DNA of 19,490 bases from an uncultured Treponema sp. (lineage in GTDB: Bacteria; Spirochaetota; Spirochaetia; Treponematales; Treponemataceae). The notes beneath the pieces are model-generated. The model made no database searches and was not told the origin of the DNA. It saw only the letters and a list, made by a program, of their open reading frames with translations. Location of the stretch: the NCBI GenBank assembly GCA_937885235.1, contig CAKZZK010000145.1, positions 1 through 19,490 on the forward strand. Direction: 5' to 3'. Made by a program: the position numbers and the translations under genes. How positions within the stretch are numbered: the stretch's first letter is position 1; each line of letters begins with the position of its first letter. Below are positions 1 to 7,044 of the stretch, one piece after another.

Positions 1-105
1 AGTCCCTAAATTTTTAGGTGCTTAACTTGACAAAATCGCTTACGAATGACACAAAAATATTTGATATTTATCCAAAATTGAGGAAATGAATGTGCTTCGC
101 TTGTG

Positions 106-882
106 TCAGCTGGTACCCGATTCTCCTCCCTGTTTCTCAGCTATTCCAGTGGGCAGCATATCCAGCGAGCGTCCGGCGGCGGTGTAGCAGAGCCAGAAGA
201 CTGCCGTGCTTGTGGCAAAGCCAAGAATGCCCCCAGAGACAACGTCCGTCAGGAAGTGATTTCCGCTGAATACGCGCAGCGTCATGGTGGCAAGGGCAGG
301 AACGAACAGCAGGGAAAAGTAGACACCGCAGAGCTGCGGTCTGACTTTGCGTATGATGAGCCAGCTTAAAAAGAAGCCTGCGGCAAGGCAGACACTCGCC
401 GAATGACCGCTTGGCCAAGAGCGGCAGAAGTCTCCGTCCTGAATGCCCTCTATGCTGGGATTGGGAAAGTACATATAAGGCCGTACCCGCCCCGCAAGAT
501 TTTTAAGGAGACGGAAAGCACCACCGGTGTATAACCACGCCAATACAAAGACAAAGACATCATAAGCAGTCTGCCTAAACAGGAACGCCTTTTTTCCGCC
601 GCGAAGGAAACGCGCGGAAAGGCAGACAAGCACCGTCAAGTTCACCGCGATGACGAGGCAGTCCGCAAGGCTGTCGAGAGGGGCATTGTACGCATGGGCA
701 AAGGCAGCATCAAGGCTGTTCACCTCTTCAAGCACGTACTGCGTTCCGTCCCAAGTCGGCTGTGGTTCGTACTGCCTTACCCACACGGAAGCACCCATAA
801 TCATACAGCCAAGGAGGAATACACCTGCAAGCGTAGCTATCTGCTTTCTTTCCATAGTCATATAGTATACCATAAGCTGCAT
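106..882 (-). CDS. PAP2-superfamily membrane phosphatase
   Basis: Integral membrane phosphatase of the PAP2 (phosphatidic acid phosphatase type 2) superfamily, expected to remove phosphate from a lipid substrate such as a polyprenyl or phosphatidyl phosphate at the membrane; the substrate cannot be told from sequence. All three family signatures are visible, numbered from the GTG at 888: K129-x6-RP (136-137), PSGH at 159-162, and R205-x5-H211-x3-D215. About six hydrophobic segments surround them. It is the last gene of a minus-strand run behind the MATE transporter, with a gap of about 20 bases. The start is uncertain: GTG at 888, ATG at 882, 873, 861 and 855 are all in frame and none has a clear Shine-Dalgarno sequence; ATG 882 is a compromise. 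The family call is secure, the start is not. Confidence 0.9.
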   Translation of the reverse strand: MQLMVYYMTMERKQIATLAGVFLLGCMIMGASVWVRQYEPQPTWDGTQYVLEEVNSLDAAFAHAYNAPLDSLADCLVIAVNLTVLVCLSARFLRGGKKAFLFRQTAYDVFVFVLAWLYTGGAFRLLKNLAGRVRPYMYFPNPSIEGIQDGDFCRSWPSGHSASVCLAAGFFLSWLIIRKVRPQLCGVYFSLLFVPALATMTLRVFSGNHFLTDVVSGGILGFATSTAVFWLCYTAAGRSLDMLPTGIAEKQGGESGTS

Positions 883-902
883 TTTCACAATAGAGGCGAA
901 AA

Positions 903-2300
903 TCAGCTTTTTGCCTTTGCGAGGTTTTTGAGCCAGCGCTCTTTTTTCAGCCAGAAGTGGAACACCACGACTTTTACGAGGTCAAGCAGCTTGACGCCGA
1001 GGTACATCAGCACCGGCCCCACAGGGGTGAAGAGGGCAAGCGTAAAGACAAGCGGTACCATCACGAAGATGGTGAGCAGCGCGTCCGTGTAGGCGCCCAT
1101 TGCCGTATCGCCTCCTGCCCGCGCCACCGCCTGCTGTGCGTTCATATAGACCCATACCGGCATAAAGAAAGCCATCAATATGACCATGCGGCGGGAAATG
1201 CTGATTGCGCCATCGCTGAGCCGGGAAAAGACGAGCGGGATAATCAGCGTGGTTGCAAATCCCACTGACATCATAAATATGCCCAACACAGCAGCACCAG
1301 ACAAAAGCCATGTCTTCTCCTGCCGCGCCTTTTCCAGCTTTCCCTCGCCGAGCGTCTTTCCGATGATGACCCCCGCAGCCGAATAGATGCCGCCGAACGC
1401 CACAAAGAAGAGGTTCGCTATGGCAAAGCTGGACGCCATGCCTGAAACAACATCCGCCCCGCCCCTGCCGTTGTAGAGGGCAGTAGTCAGCGTTTCGGAA
1501 AGCACCCATACCATCTCGCAGAAAAGCACGAGTGCGCCTTTCTTCAGTATCGTCCTGAACAGCTTGCCGTCTATCTTTAAGAAGTCCCTCACCTTAAAAG
1601 CAAAGTCTGGTTTCATCCTGATATACAGCACGATGAAAATCACGAGCTCAAGACTCCGTGCAATGACAGTGGCAAGAGCCGCCCCCTGCACGCCCATCTT
1701 CGGGAAGCCGAGGTTTCCGTAAATCAGCAGCCAGTTGAACAATGTATTCGTCACGGTGGCGACTGCCGTCACAATCAGCGGTATCTTCACCTGCCCCATA
1801 TCCCGGAGCGAGCTTGCAATGCACATGGAAAACGTCAGCGGAACGCCGATGAAAATCATAAGGCGGATATAGCGCACCGCTTCATCGAGAATTCGCTCTG
1901 ACTGCGTATTCCCTATCAGCATCAGCGACAGCACCTGCCGGGGAAAAACGACGCAGACAAGACAATACGGGATAAATGCAAAAAGCCCCATGACGAGTTT
2001 GAAACGAAATGCCTGAGCCATGCCCTCCTTGTCTTTCGCGCCATAAAACTGCGTGAGGAAGATACCTCCAGATGTACAGATGGTGATGAGGTACACCATG
2101 AACACAAACAGGACCTGCCCCGCCACGTTCACGCCGGACATGGAGACATCACCGAGTCCAGAAACCATAAAGTTGTCAATCAGCGACACCATGCTCTGGA
2201 TGAGCTGTTGCATCATAATCGGCACGGCTATTGCCAATGCGCTGCGATAAAATGATATGGGGCCAAACAAGCCCCCTCTTTCCTTCTTTATATCCAGCAT
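903..2300 (-). CDS. MATE family efflux transporter
   Basis: Multidrug and toxic compound extrusion (MATE) transporter, an inner-membrane antiporter that exports organic compounds using a Na+ or H+ gradient. The 465-residue length and about twelve hydrophobic segments fit the family. The N-terminal half carries the typical PIMMQQLIQSMVSLIDNFMV helix and the QFYGAKD loop; the central NTLFNWLLIYG and GVQGAALATVIAR segments are characteristic of the NorM/DinF branch. The ATG at 2300 lies one base from the TAA (2302-2304) of the upstream kinase gene. Its ribosome binding site, GGGAGG (plus-strand bases 2309-2314), sits inside the last codons of the kinase, so translation is probably coupled. Cargo is unknown; an export pump cotranscribed with a sensor kinase suggests an inducible export or envelope-stress function, which is inference. 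Confidence 0.95.
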   Translation of the reverse strand: MLDIKKERGGLFGPISFYRSALAIAVPIMMQQLIQSMVSLIDNFMVSGLGDVSMSGVNVAGQVLFVFMVYLITICTSGGIFLTQFYGAKDKEGMAQAFRFKLVMGLFAFIPYCLVCVVFPRQVLSLMLIGNTQSERILDEAVRYIRLMIFIGVPLTFSMCIASSLRDMGQVKIPLIVTAVATVTNTLFNWLLIYGNLGFPKMGVQGAALATVIARSLELVIFIVLYIRMKPDFAFKVRDFLKIDGKLFRTILKKGALVLFCEMVWVLSETLTTALYNGRGGADVVSGMASSFAIANLFFVAFGGIYSAAGVIIGKTLGEGKLEKARQEKTWLLSGAAVLGIFMMSVGFATTLIIPLVFSRLSDGAISISRRMVILMAFFMPVWVYMNAQQAVARAGGDTAMGAYTDALLTIFVMVPLVFTLALFTPVGPVLMYLGVKLLDLVKVVVFHFWLKKERWLKNLAKAKS

Positions 2301-2301
2301 T

Positions 2302-5193
2302 TTAATTTCCTCCCAGCAAAGTCAGAATTGCAGCACGGTCAGCGGCGAGCACGGCGGCTTGCAGCTGCTTGTACTGCGGCACATAAGTGGCGGGCAGCGC
2401 GTGAGCGGCAAGCTCTGCCATAATCGCGTCCACACTGTCAAAATCAAAGGCTGCCGCAAATTCGCGCAGGACGGAAAGCCGTTCGTTGAGCTCTGCCTGC
2501 GAAAGCGCTGGCAGCGTGCTTGCCCCTCCCTGCCCGGCGCGGGCGCACAGCGGCGCAAGCTTTGCCGTGTAAGCGCGATAGTCGGCGAGCAGCGCGGGCG
2601 TCTGCCCTGCGATGGTGGCAGTTACCTCGGCATCATGCAAAGCCATCGCTTTGTCACCAAGTGCTTCAAGCGCAGCTGCCTGTTCGCTCAAGCCATCTGC
2701 GCCGATGAGCCGTGCGCTGCTTTTCAGTGCGTGGACAAGCACTGTGTAGTTCTGCCAGTCCTGCGCTTCGGCATAGCGCTCAATGCTCTCAGCCTTCGCT
2801 TCAATCGCATCGTAAAAGCCCTGCAAGGCTTGTGCAAGCACCTCCTCGTCCCCGCAGTGCGCCAGCGCGGAAGCAAAGCTGATGCCAAACTTCTTTGCCA
2901 AGAACGCATCCGCGGCGCCCGAAACCTGTGGCTGTGTTTTCTGTACGATAGCAGGAGCAGGAGCAGCAGTAGCAGGGATTGGAGAATCAGCCCAGCCCTC
3001 GTCGCCCTTGTGTAGGACAAGCGCGGAAGGCAGATAGTGCACGAGCAGGGCTTCGAGCAGCTTTGGCTCAACGGGTTTGGAAAGATAGTCCTCAAAGCCC
3101 GCCTCGATGTATTCCTCGCGGATATTGCCAGCTACACTCGCCGTGAGTGCAACGCAGACAGTTTTCTGGTTCATGCTTTTGCCGTCAGTGCGGAGGGCGC
3201 GAATCATCTGCACGCCGTCCATCTTGGGCATACGATGGTCTATGAAGATCACGTCATACTTCTGGGCCCCCGCTTTTTCAAGCCCCTCAATGCCATCCGC
3301 CGCCGTGTCAATCTGTAGGCGAGTCTGCTTCAAAAGCCCGCGCATCACCGTCAGGTTCACAGGAGTGTCGTCAACCACGAGGATTTTCGCCTCCGGTGCT
3401 TGGAAGCTCTCGGTATAGGCGGAAGCATTTTTAAGGGCGGCAGCTTTTGTCGCGCGGTAATCACCGATTGCTTCCCAGCTATGCACCTCCTGCTCTACGC
3501 GGAAGGAAAAGCAGCTTCCCTTGCCGTACTCGCTCTGCACATCAAGCTGCGTCCCCATCGCAGCAAGCAGGCTCTTCACAATGCTCATGCCGAGCCCCGT
3601 CCCCTCAATCGCGCGGTTTCTGCCTTCCTCAATGCGCTCGAAGGGGCTAAAGAGCTTCTTGATGTCCTCCGCCTTTATGCCTATTCCCGTATCCGTAACC
3701 GACACGAACAATGCGCAGCTGTCACCGCCCGTTTTCTCTGCGCTCACTTTGAGCGTAACCGAGCCAGAGGGCGTATACTTTACCGCATTCGTGAGGATAT
3801 TCAGGATACACTGCTTGAGCCGCGTGTCATCGCCAAAAAGCCGGTGCGGCATCGCTTCGTCCACATCCACAATGAAGCGCAAGCCCTTTGCATCCGCCTT
3901 GCTCGCCGTCATATTCACGAGGTCAGCAATCACACAGCTCAAATCATAGTCGACGGGGATAATCTCCATCTTGCCAGACTCTATTTTGGAAAAATCAAGA
4001 ATGTCGTTTATCACCGAAAGCAGCATTTTGCCGCTCGACTGAATGTCCGCTGCGTAGCCCTTTATCTGCGCCTCGCCGCTCTCTCGCAAAATCATCTCGT
4101 CCAAGCCCAGGACCGCATTAATCGGCGAGCGGATTTCGTGGCTCATATTGCTCAAAAACTCGCTCTTTGCGTTGTTCGCCTTGTCCGCAATCTGTTTTTG
4201 CTCTTTCAGCTCTGCAATGTAGCGGAAGTGCTCCGTGTCATCGCTGAGCACGTAGACTTTTCCCGCCACATAAGCACCGTTTTTGAGGACATCTTCTTTA
4301 AGCGTGTATGTCCTGCCCTCTATGAAGAGCGGCTTTTCCTCCGCAAGCAGCTTTTTCAGGTCGGCAAGCACTTTGTCGGGGACGTCCGCAAGCTCAGGGA
4401 ACAGAGTCATCGCTTTTTCGTTGCAGAAACTCACAGTGCCGTCCTCGCTCGTCGCAATGACGCCTTCGGAAACGCGATCAATCACAAAGTCGCGGGCAAG
4501 CTCCTTCGTGCCCAGCATATCGTAGCGGAAAACCGCGATATACAGAAATATAGTAGCAAGCGTGTAGCCCATCACCGTCATGTCATAACCGGGAATGACG
4601 TGGAGCAGCTTGATGATATAGAACAGGCTGTCTGTGGCAATCGCCGCAATGATGAAAACGAGCTGCTTTTTCTTCTGCGGATTTTTCTGCGCGCGGAGCC
4701 TTATAAAAAGGAGACTCAGCCCGTAAATGATGTACAGTATGACCAGCACGTCGAAAACGAAGTGCCAGATACCGTTCGTATAGGTGGCATGGGGAAAAAG
4801 CCCGTCCTCGCTCCATTCAATCGACGTATAATACAGCGAATTATGCCGCATGAAGAGGACAAGAAAGTAAGTCAGCGCATGGATGAGCGCAAGGCAGTTC
4901 AACACTAGTAAGCGCCGTTTTTGCTTGCACAAAATCAGCACGAACTGCAAGAACGCAAAGGGAATCCACACGCGTCCCAGATAGCAAATTTGCCATGCGA
5001 GGACGGCAGCTTCTTCAGAACGGGCGAGCATGAGCGCAAGATAGCCCGCGTTGTTGATGAGCGTCATGGTGCAGTAAAAGAATAGCCAGCCGTGCAGTGG
5101 CTTTTTCCACTTTTTGGTGATATAGGCGCACATAAACATCATGAGCGCTATGCTTGCGTATTGCATTGCAAGCAGAAATTGGTATGCAGTCAT
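2302..5193 (-). CDS. Hybrid sensor histidine kinase with REC and HPt domains
   Basis: Membrane-bound hybrid histidine kinase of 963 residues. Domains in order: seven hydrophobic segments in residues 1-225 (histidine-kinase 7TM N-terminal type), a PAS-like segment at about 235-320, HisKA with H-box SHEIRSP (phospho-acceptor H352), HATPase with N-box ILTNAVKYT (466-474), G1 DTGIGIK (501-507) and G2 GTGLGMS (531-537), a receiver domain (603-715) with DD at 608-609, phospho-acceptor D652 and K706, a Pro/Ala-rich linker (735-755), and an HPt domain with H821 in HALKSSARLIG. This is the ArcB/BarA-like order of an internal phosphorelay His-Asp-His. A separate response regulator would be needed and none is encoded nearby on this strand. 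The start ATG is preceded by AAGGAG at good spacing. It is the first gene of the kinase-MATE-PAP2 operon. The gene is GC-rich compared with the centre of the window. Confidence 0.95.
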   Translation of the reverse strand: MTAYQFLLAMQYASIALMMFMCAYITKKWKKPLHGWLFFYCTMTLINNAGYLALMLARSEEAAVLAWQICYLGRVWIPFAFLQFVLILCKQKRRLLVLNCLALIHALTYFLVLFMRHNSLYYTSIEWSEDGLFPHATYTNGIWHFVFDVLVILYIIYGLSLLFIRLRAQKNPQKKKQLVFIIAAIATDSLFYIIKLLHVIPGYDMTVMGYTLATIFLYIAVFRYDMLGTKELARDFVIDRVSEGVIATSEDGTVSFCNEKAMTLFPELADVPDKVLADLKKLLAEEKPLFIEGRTYTLKEDVLKNGAYVAGKVYVLSDDTEHFRYIAELKEQKQIADKANNAKSEFLSNMSHEIRSPINAVLGLDEMILRESGEAQIKGYAADIQSSGKMLLSVINDILDFSKIESGKMEIIPVDYDLSCVIADLVNMTASKADAKGLRFIVDVDEAMPHRLFGDDTRLKQCILNILTNAVKYTPSGSVTLKVSAEKTGGDSCALFVSVTDTGIGIKAEDIKKLFSPFERIEEGRNRAIEGTGLGMSIVKSLLAAMGTQLDVQSEYGKGSCFSFRVEQEVHSWEAIGDYRATKAAALKNASAYTESFQAPEAKILVVDDTPVNLTVMRGLLKQTRLQIDTAADGIEGLEKAGAQKYDVIFIDHRMPKMDGVQMIRALRTDGKSMNQKTVCVALTASVAGNIREEYIEAGFEDYLSKPVEPKLLEALLVHYLPSALVLHKGDEGWADSPIPATAAPAPAIVQKTQPQVSGAADAFLAKKFGISFASALAHCGDEEVLAQALQGFYDAIEAKAESIERYAEAQDWQNYTVLVHALKSSARLIGADGLSEQAAALEALGDKAMALHDAEVTATIAGQTPALLADYRAYTAKLAPLCARAGQGGASTLPALSQAELNERLSVLREFAAAFDFDSVDAIMAELAAHALPATYVPQYKQLQAAVLAADRAAILTLLGGN

Positions 5194-5207
5194 CTTTCAC
5201 TCCTTGC

Positions 5208-5219
5208 CGTTCGCGAACG
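5208..5219. promoter_or_regulatory. 12-bp palindrome upstream of the kinase operon
   Basis: The perfect palindrome CGTTCGCGAACG lies between the kinase ribosome binding site and a possible minus-strand -10 (TAGAAT, plus-strand bases 5226-5231). It would therefore sit at or just after the transcription start of the kinase-MATE-PAP2 operon. The position fits an operator, but only the palindrome itself is seen and no regulator can be assigned. Confidence 0.4.
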
Positions 5220-5358
5220 TTTTCAATTCTATCACGGAAAGGAGGAAAAATACACGGTAATTAGACAAAATGCAGGGCGAGGGAGATGAAATGCAGCAGG
5301 CAAGCAAGCATCAGATGATGTCTCTGAGGCCCATTAAAATGAATTGTGCTAAAGCTTG

Positions 5359-5387
5359 TTGACAAGATTTAAAATCCTGTTAATAAT
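5359..5387 (+). promoter_or_regulatory. Sigma70-type promoter of the LytTR gene
   Basis: TTGACA (5359-5364), a 17-base spacer, then AATAAT (5382-5387), five of six matches to TATAAT. The predicted start is near 5394, only 2 to 14 bases before the candidate start codons (TTG 5396, ATG 5399, ATG 5408). No Shine-Dalgarno sequence fits in that space, so the transcript would be leaderless or nearly so. Confidence 0.7.
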
Positions 5388-5398
5388 CCTTATTATTG

Positions 5399-6244
5399 AT
5401 GGCAATTATGAAAGAAAAAGCGAAGACTGGCATAAATTTTACGGCATTTTTGCGAGACCTCTTTTTTGTGGAAACGGAATGCACGCTTTCCTTTGCCATT
5501 ATCGGCACGGTGTTTGCCCGCGGCGCCACTATCTCCTACGCGCACTTTTTTATTCCGCTTTTGCTTGGCTTGGTCTGCATGGTTCCCTGCCTGCCTGTCT
5601 ATCTGAAAGAAGATTTGACTATTCCGCAGGTTATGCTGCAGCGTTCGCTTGAGCTGATTGTGCTTGAAGCGGTATGCGTCTGGACGGCTCAGCTGCTTGC
5701 GGGAAATTTCCTCGGCATAGCGGGGCTCTGCGCGGTGGCATTCAGCGTCCTGTTTTTTGACGTAGCGGCGTACTTCTTTATGTACCGCATGGAGAAAGCT
5801 GAGTCCGAACGGCTGAACAGGAAATTGCAAATGCTTGTGGAATCTCAAATCACCTTGGAACGCACGTCTTCGGAAGAAGTGAAGGCGGAAGACAAAAAAA
5901 GCGGCAAGATAGAGGCGATAGGCGAGCACGGAAGCCATGTGCAGCTTGCGCTTGCAGAGCTTCTCTATTTTGAGGCAGACCATGAGCAGGTCTTTGCCTA
6001 TACGCTTGAAGAAATCTACAAGGTGAATATGCGGCTTTATCAGGTAGAAGAGCTTTCCCGTCCGGCGGGGATAATCCGCGTGTCAAAATCCCACCTTGTG
6101 AACCTGCAAAAAATTCTGTCTGTCCGCCCCGCGCTCAACAGCCGCCTGTATGCAAAGATGCCCAACGGCGAAGAAGTTCTGGTCAGCCGCAAATACGCGC
6201 CGCACTTCAAAGAGGCTATAGAGCCGCTTTCAAAAGCTGTCTGA
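5399..6244 (+). CDS. Membrane-anchored LytTR-family transcriptional regulator
   Basis: Putative regulator that binds DNA through a C-terminal LytTR domain while anchored in the membrane. Four hydrophobic segments lie at about residues 29-43, 49-68, 85-103 and 106-128. A charged, probably helical linker (131-170) follows, then the LytTR domain at about 170-275, with the core YFEADHEQVFAYT and RVSKSHLVNLQKI, and SRKYAPHFKEAI near the end. No receiver domain is present, so this is not a classical AgrA/LytR response regulator; the membrane part may sense a signal or bind a partner membrane protein. It is divergent from the kinase operon and could be its functional partner (inference). Start candidates are TTG 5396, ATG 5399 and ATG 5408; none has a ribosome binding site, in line with a near-leaderless transcript. 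Confidence 0.85.
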   Translation: MAIMKEKAKTGINFTAFLRDLFFVETECTLSFAIIGTVFARGATISYAHFFIPLLLGLVCMVPCLPVYLKEDLTIPQVMLQRSLELIVLEAVCVWTAQLLAGNFLGIAGLCAVAFSVLFFDVAAYFFMYRMEKAESERLNRKLQMLVESQITLERTSSEEVKAEDKKSGKIEAIGEHGSHVQLALAELLYFEADHEQVFAYTLEEIYKVNMRLYQVEELSRPAGIIRVSKSHLVNLQKILSVRPALNSRLYAKMPNGEEVLVSRKYAPHFKEAIEPLSKAV

Positions 6245-6289
6245 AATATGCGCGCCGCATTTCATCGCTAAAAAATGCATCTTATCTGA
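6242..6289 (+). repeat. Intergenic structured element, copy A (pairs with 13526-13579)
   Basis: Directly after the LytTR gene a hairpin forms that includes its stop codon: TGAAA (6242-6246) and TGCG (6249-6252) pair with CGCA (56-59) and TTTCA (60-64), with a two-base bulge. The right arm GCATTT (6257-6262) can instead pair with AAATGC (6273-6278), so two structures exclude each other. GCATTTCATCG, then AAAAATGCATCTT and TCTGA, recur at 13546-13579 after another gene. There is no T-run, so it is not a plain intrinsic terminator. Confidence 0.55.
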
Positions 6290-6331
6290 AAGTCCTTGTG
6301 CCTTCTCGTTTTATTGTATAGCATAGGCGGT

Positions 6332-6967
6332 ATGAGTGCAGATTACATAATACGTTTGGAAACGGAGAAAGATTGGCGCGAAGTGGAGGAGCTTACCCGC
6401 GAAGCATTCTGGAACGTGTACCGTCCCGGCTGTACGGAACATTACGTGCTCAAGGAGTACCGCGCAAATCCTGCGTTTATCCCTGAACTTTCGCTTGTGA
6501 TGGAAAAAGAGGGAAAAATCATCGGACATGTGATGTACTCAAAGGCTGAAATCATCCTTGCCGACGGCAGCCCTTTTCCTTCCTGGACATTCGGACCGAT
6601 AAGCATTCACCCCGCCTGCAAGCGGAAGGGCTATGGCTTGAAGCTGCTGAATTATTCGCTGGAGAAAGCGCGCAAACTGGGCATCGGCTTGCTTTGTATG
6701 GAAGGCAATATCGCTTTTTACAAGCATGCGGGCTTTGTGCTTGCAAGCGGCATGAACATTCACTACCATTCTGAGCCGCACGATGCGGAAGTGCCGTATT
6801 TCCTTGCACAGGAACTAATCTCCGGCTACTGGCAGGGGAAAGAAGGCATATACACGCCGCCAGAAGGCTACTTTGCCGCGGAGAAAAATCCAGAAAGCTT
6901 TGCAGCCTACGATGCGACATTTCCGATGAAAGAAAAATTAAAGCTTCCGGGGCAATTAGCACAATGA
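6332..6967 (+). CDS. GNAT family N-acetyltransferase
   Basis: Acetyltransferase of the GNAT fold using acetyl-CoA to acetylate an unknown amine (small molecule, peptide or protein). It is 211 residues long from the ATG at 6332. The N-terminal IRLETEKDWREVEELTREAF is typical of this group; motif A is ISIHPACKRKGYGLKLL, with the pyrophosphate-binding R/Q-x-x-G-x-G/A pattern as KRKGYG; FYKHAGF is the usual C-terminal GNAT strand-helix. The start was chosen because GGCGG (6326-6330) stands in front of this ATG; an upstream in-frame TTG at 6296 would add a 12-residue tail without family support. The long C-terminal tail after about residue 150 (Pro/Glu-rich) matches the common GNAT relatives annotated only as N-acetyltransferase. 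It is a separate unit from the LytTR gene, following repeat element A. Confidence 0.88.
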   Translation: MSADYIIRLETEKDWREVEELTREAFWNVYRPGCTEHYVLKEYRANPAFIPELSLVMEKEGKIIGHVMYSKAEIILADGSPFPSWTFGPISIHPACKRKGYGLKLLNYSLEKARKLGIGLLCMEGNIAFYKHAGFVLASGMNIHYHSEPHDAEVPYFLAQELISGYWQGKEGIYTPPEGYFAAEKNPESFAAYDATFPMKEKLKLPGQLAQ

Positions 6968-6979
6968 AAATCTAATCCC

Positions 6980-7009
6980 TTGCGTTTTTCATAGGACTTT
7001 CGGTATAAT
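6980..7009 (+). promoter_or_regulatory. Promoter of the DUF4143 ATPase/GrpB operon
   Basis: TTGCGT (6980-6985), an 18-base spacer and a perfect TATAAT (7004-7009). The -10 lies in the loop of a 14-bp inverted repeat, and the predicted start (about 7016) falls in the right arm. A protein bound to the palindrome would cover the promoter. Confidence 0.6.
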
Positions 7010-7034
7010 AGTAACGAAAGTCCTATGATTTTTG
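6989..7034 (+). terminator. 14-bp inverted repeat with T-run: terminator and/or operator
   Basis: TCATAGGACTTTCG (6989-7002) and CGAAAGTCCTATGA (7015-7028) are perfect inverted copies around a 12-base loop, followed by TTTTT (7029-7033). On RNA reading through from the GNAT gene (stop at 6965-6967) this is a plausible intrinsic terminator. On DNA the same palindrome brackets the next gene's -10 box, so it may also be an operator. The structure is certain; the function is inferred. Confidence 0.6.
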
Positions 7035-7044
7035 CGAGGTTGCT

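Noticed and set aside
1..105. Short hairpin CCTAAA-TT-TTTAGG (5-18) and a TTGACA (27-32)
   Set aside because: The two-base loop and six AT-rich pairs make no stable terminator, and no -10 box stands at the right distance. Nothing else is seen in the first 105 bases apart from the tail of the PAP2 gene.
982..1509. A 175-codon minus-strand frame inside the MATE gene
   Set aside because: It overlaps the MATE gene in another frame and is Gly/His/Cys-rich with no plausible fold.
3400..4908. A 502-codon open frame on the plus strand opposite the histidine kinase
   Set aside because: It lies entirely antisense to a kinase with all its motifs, is rich in Arg, His, Ala and Val as expected from a shadow of a GC-rich gene, and shows no domain.
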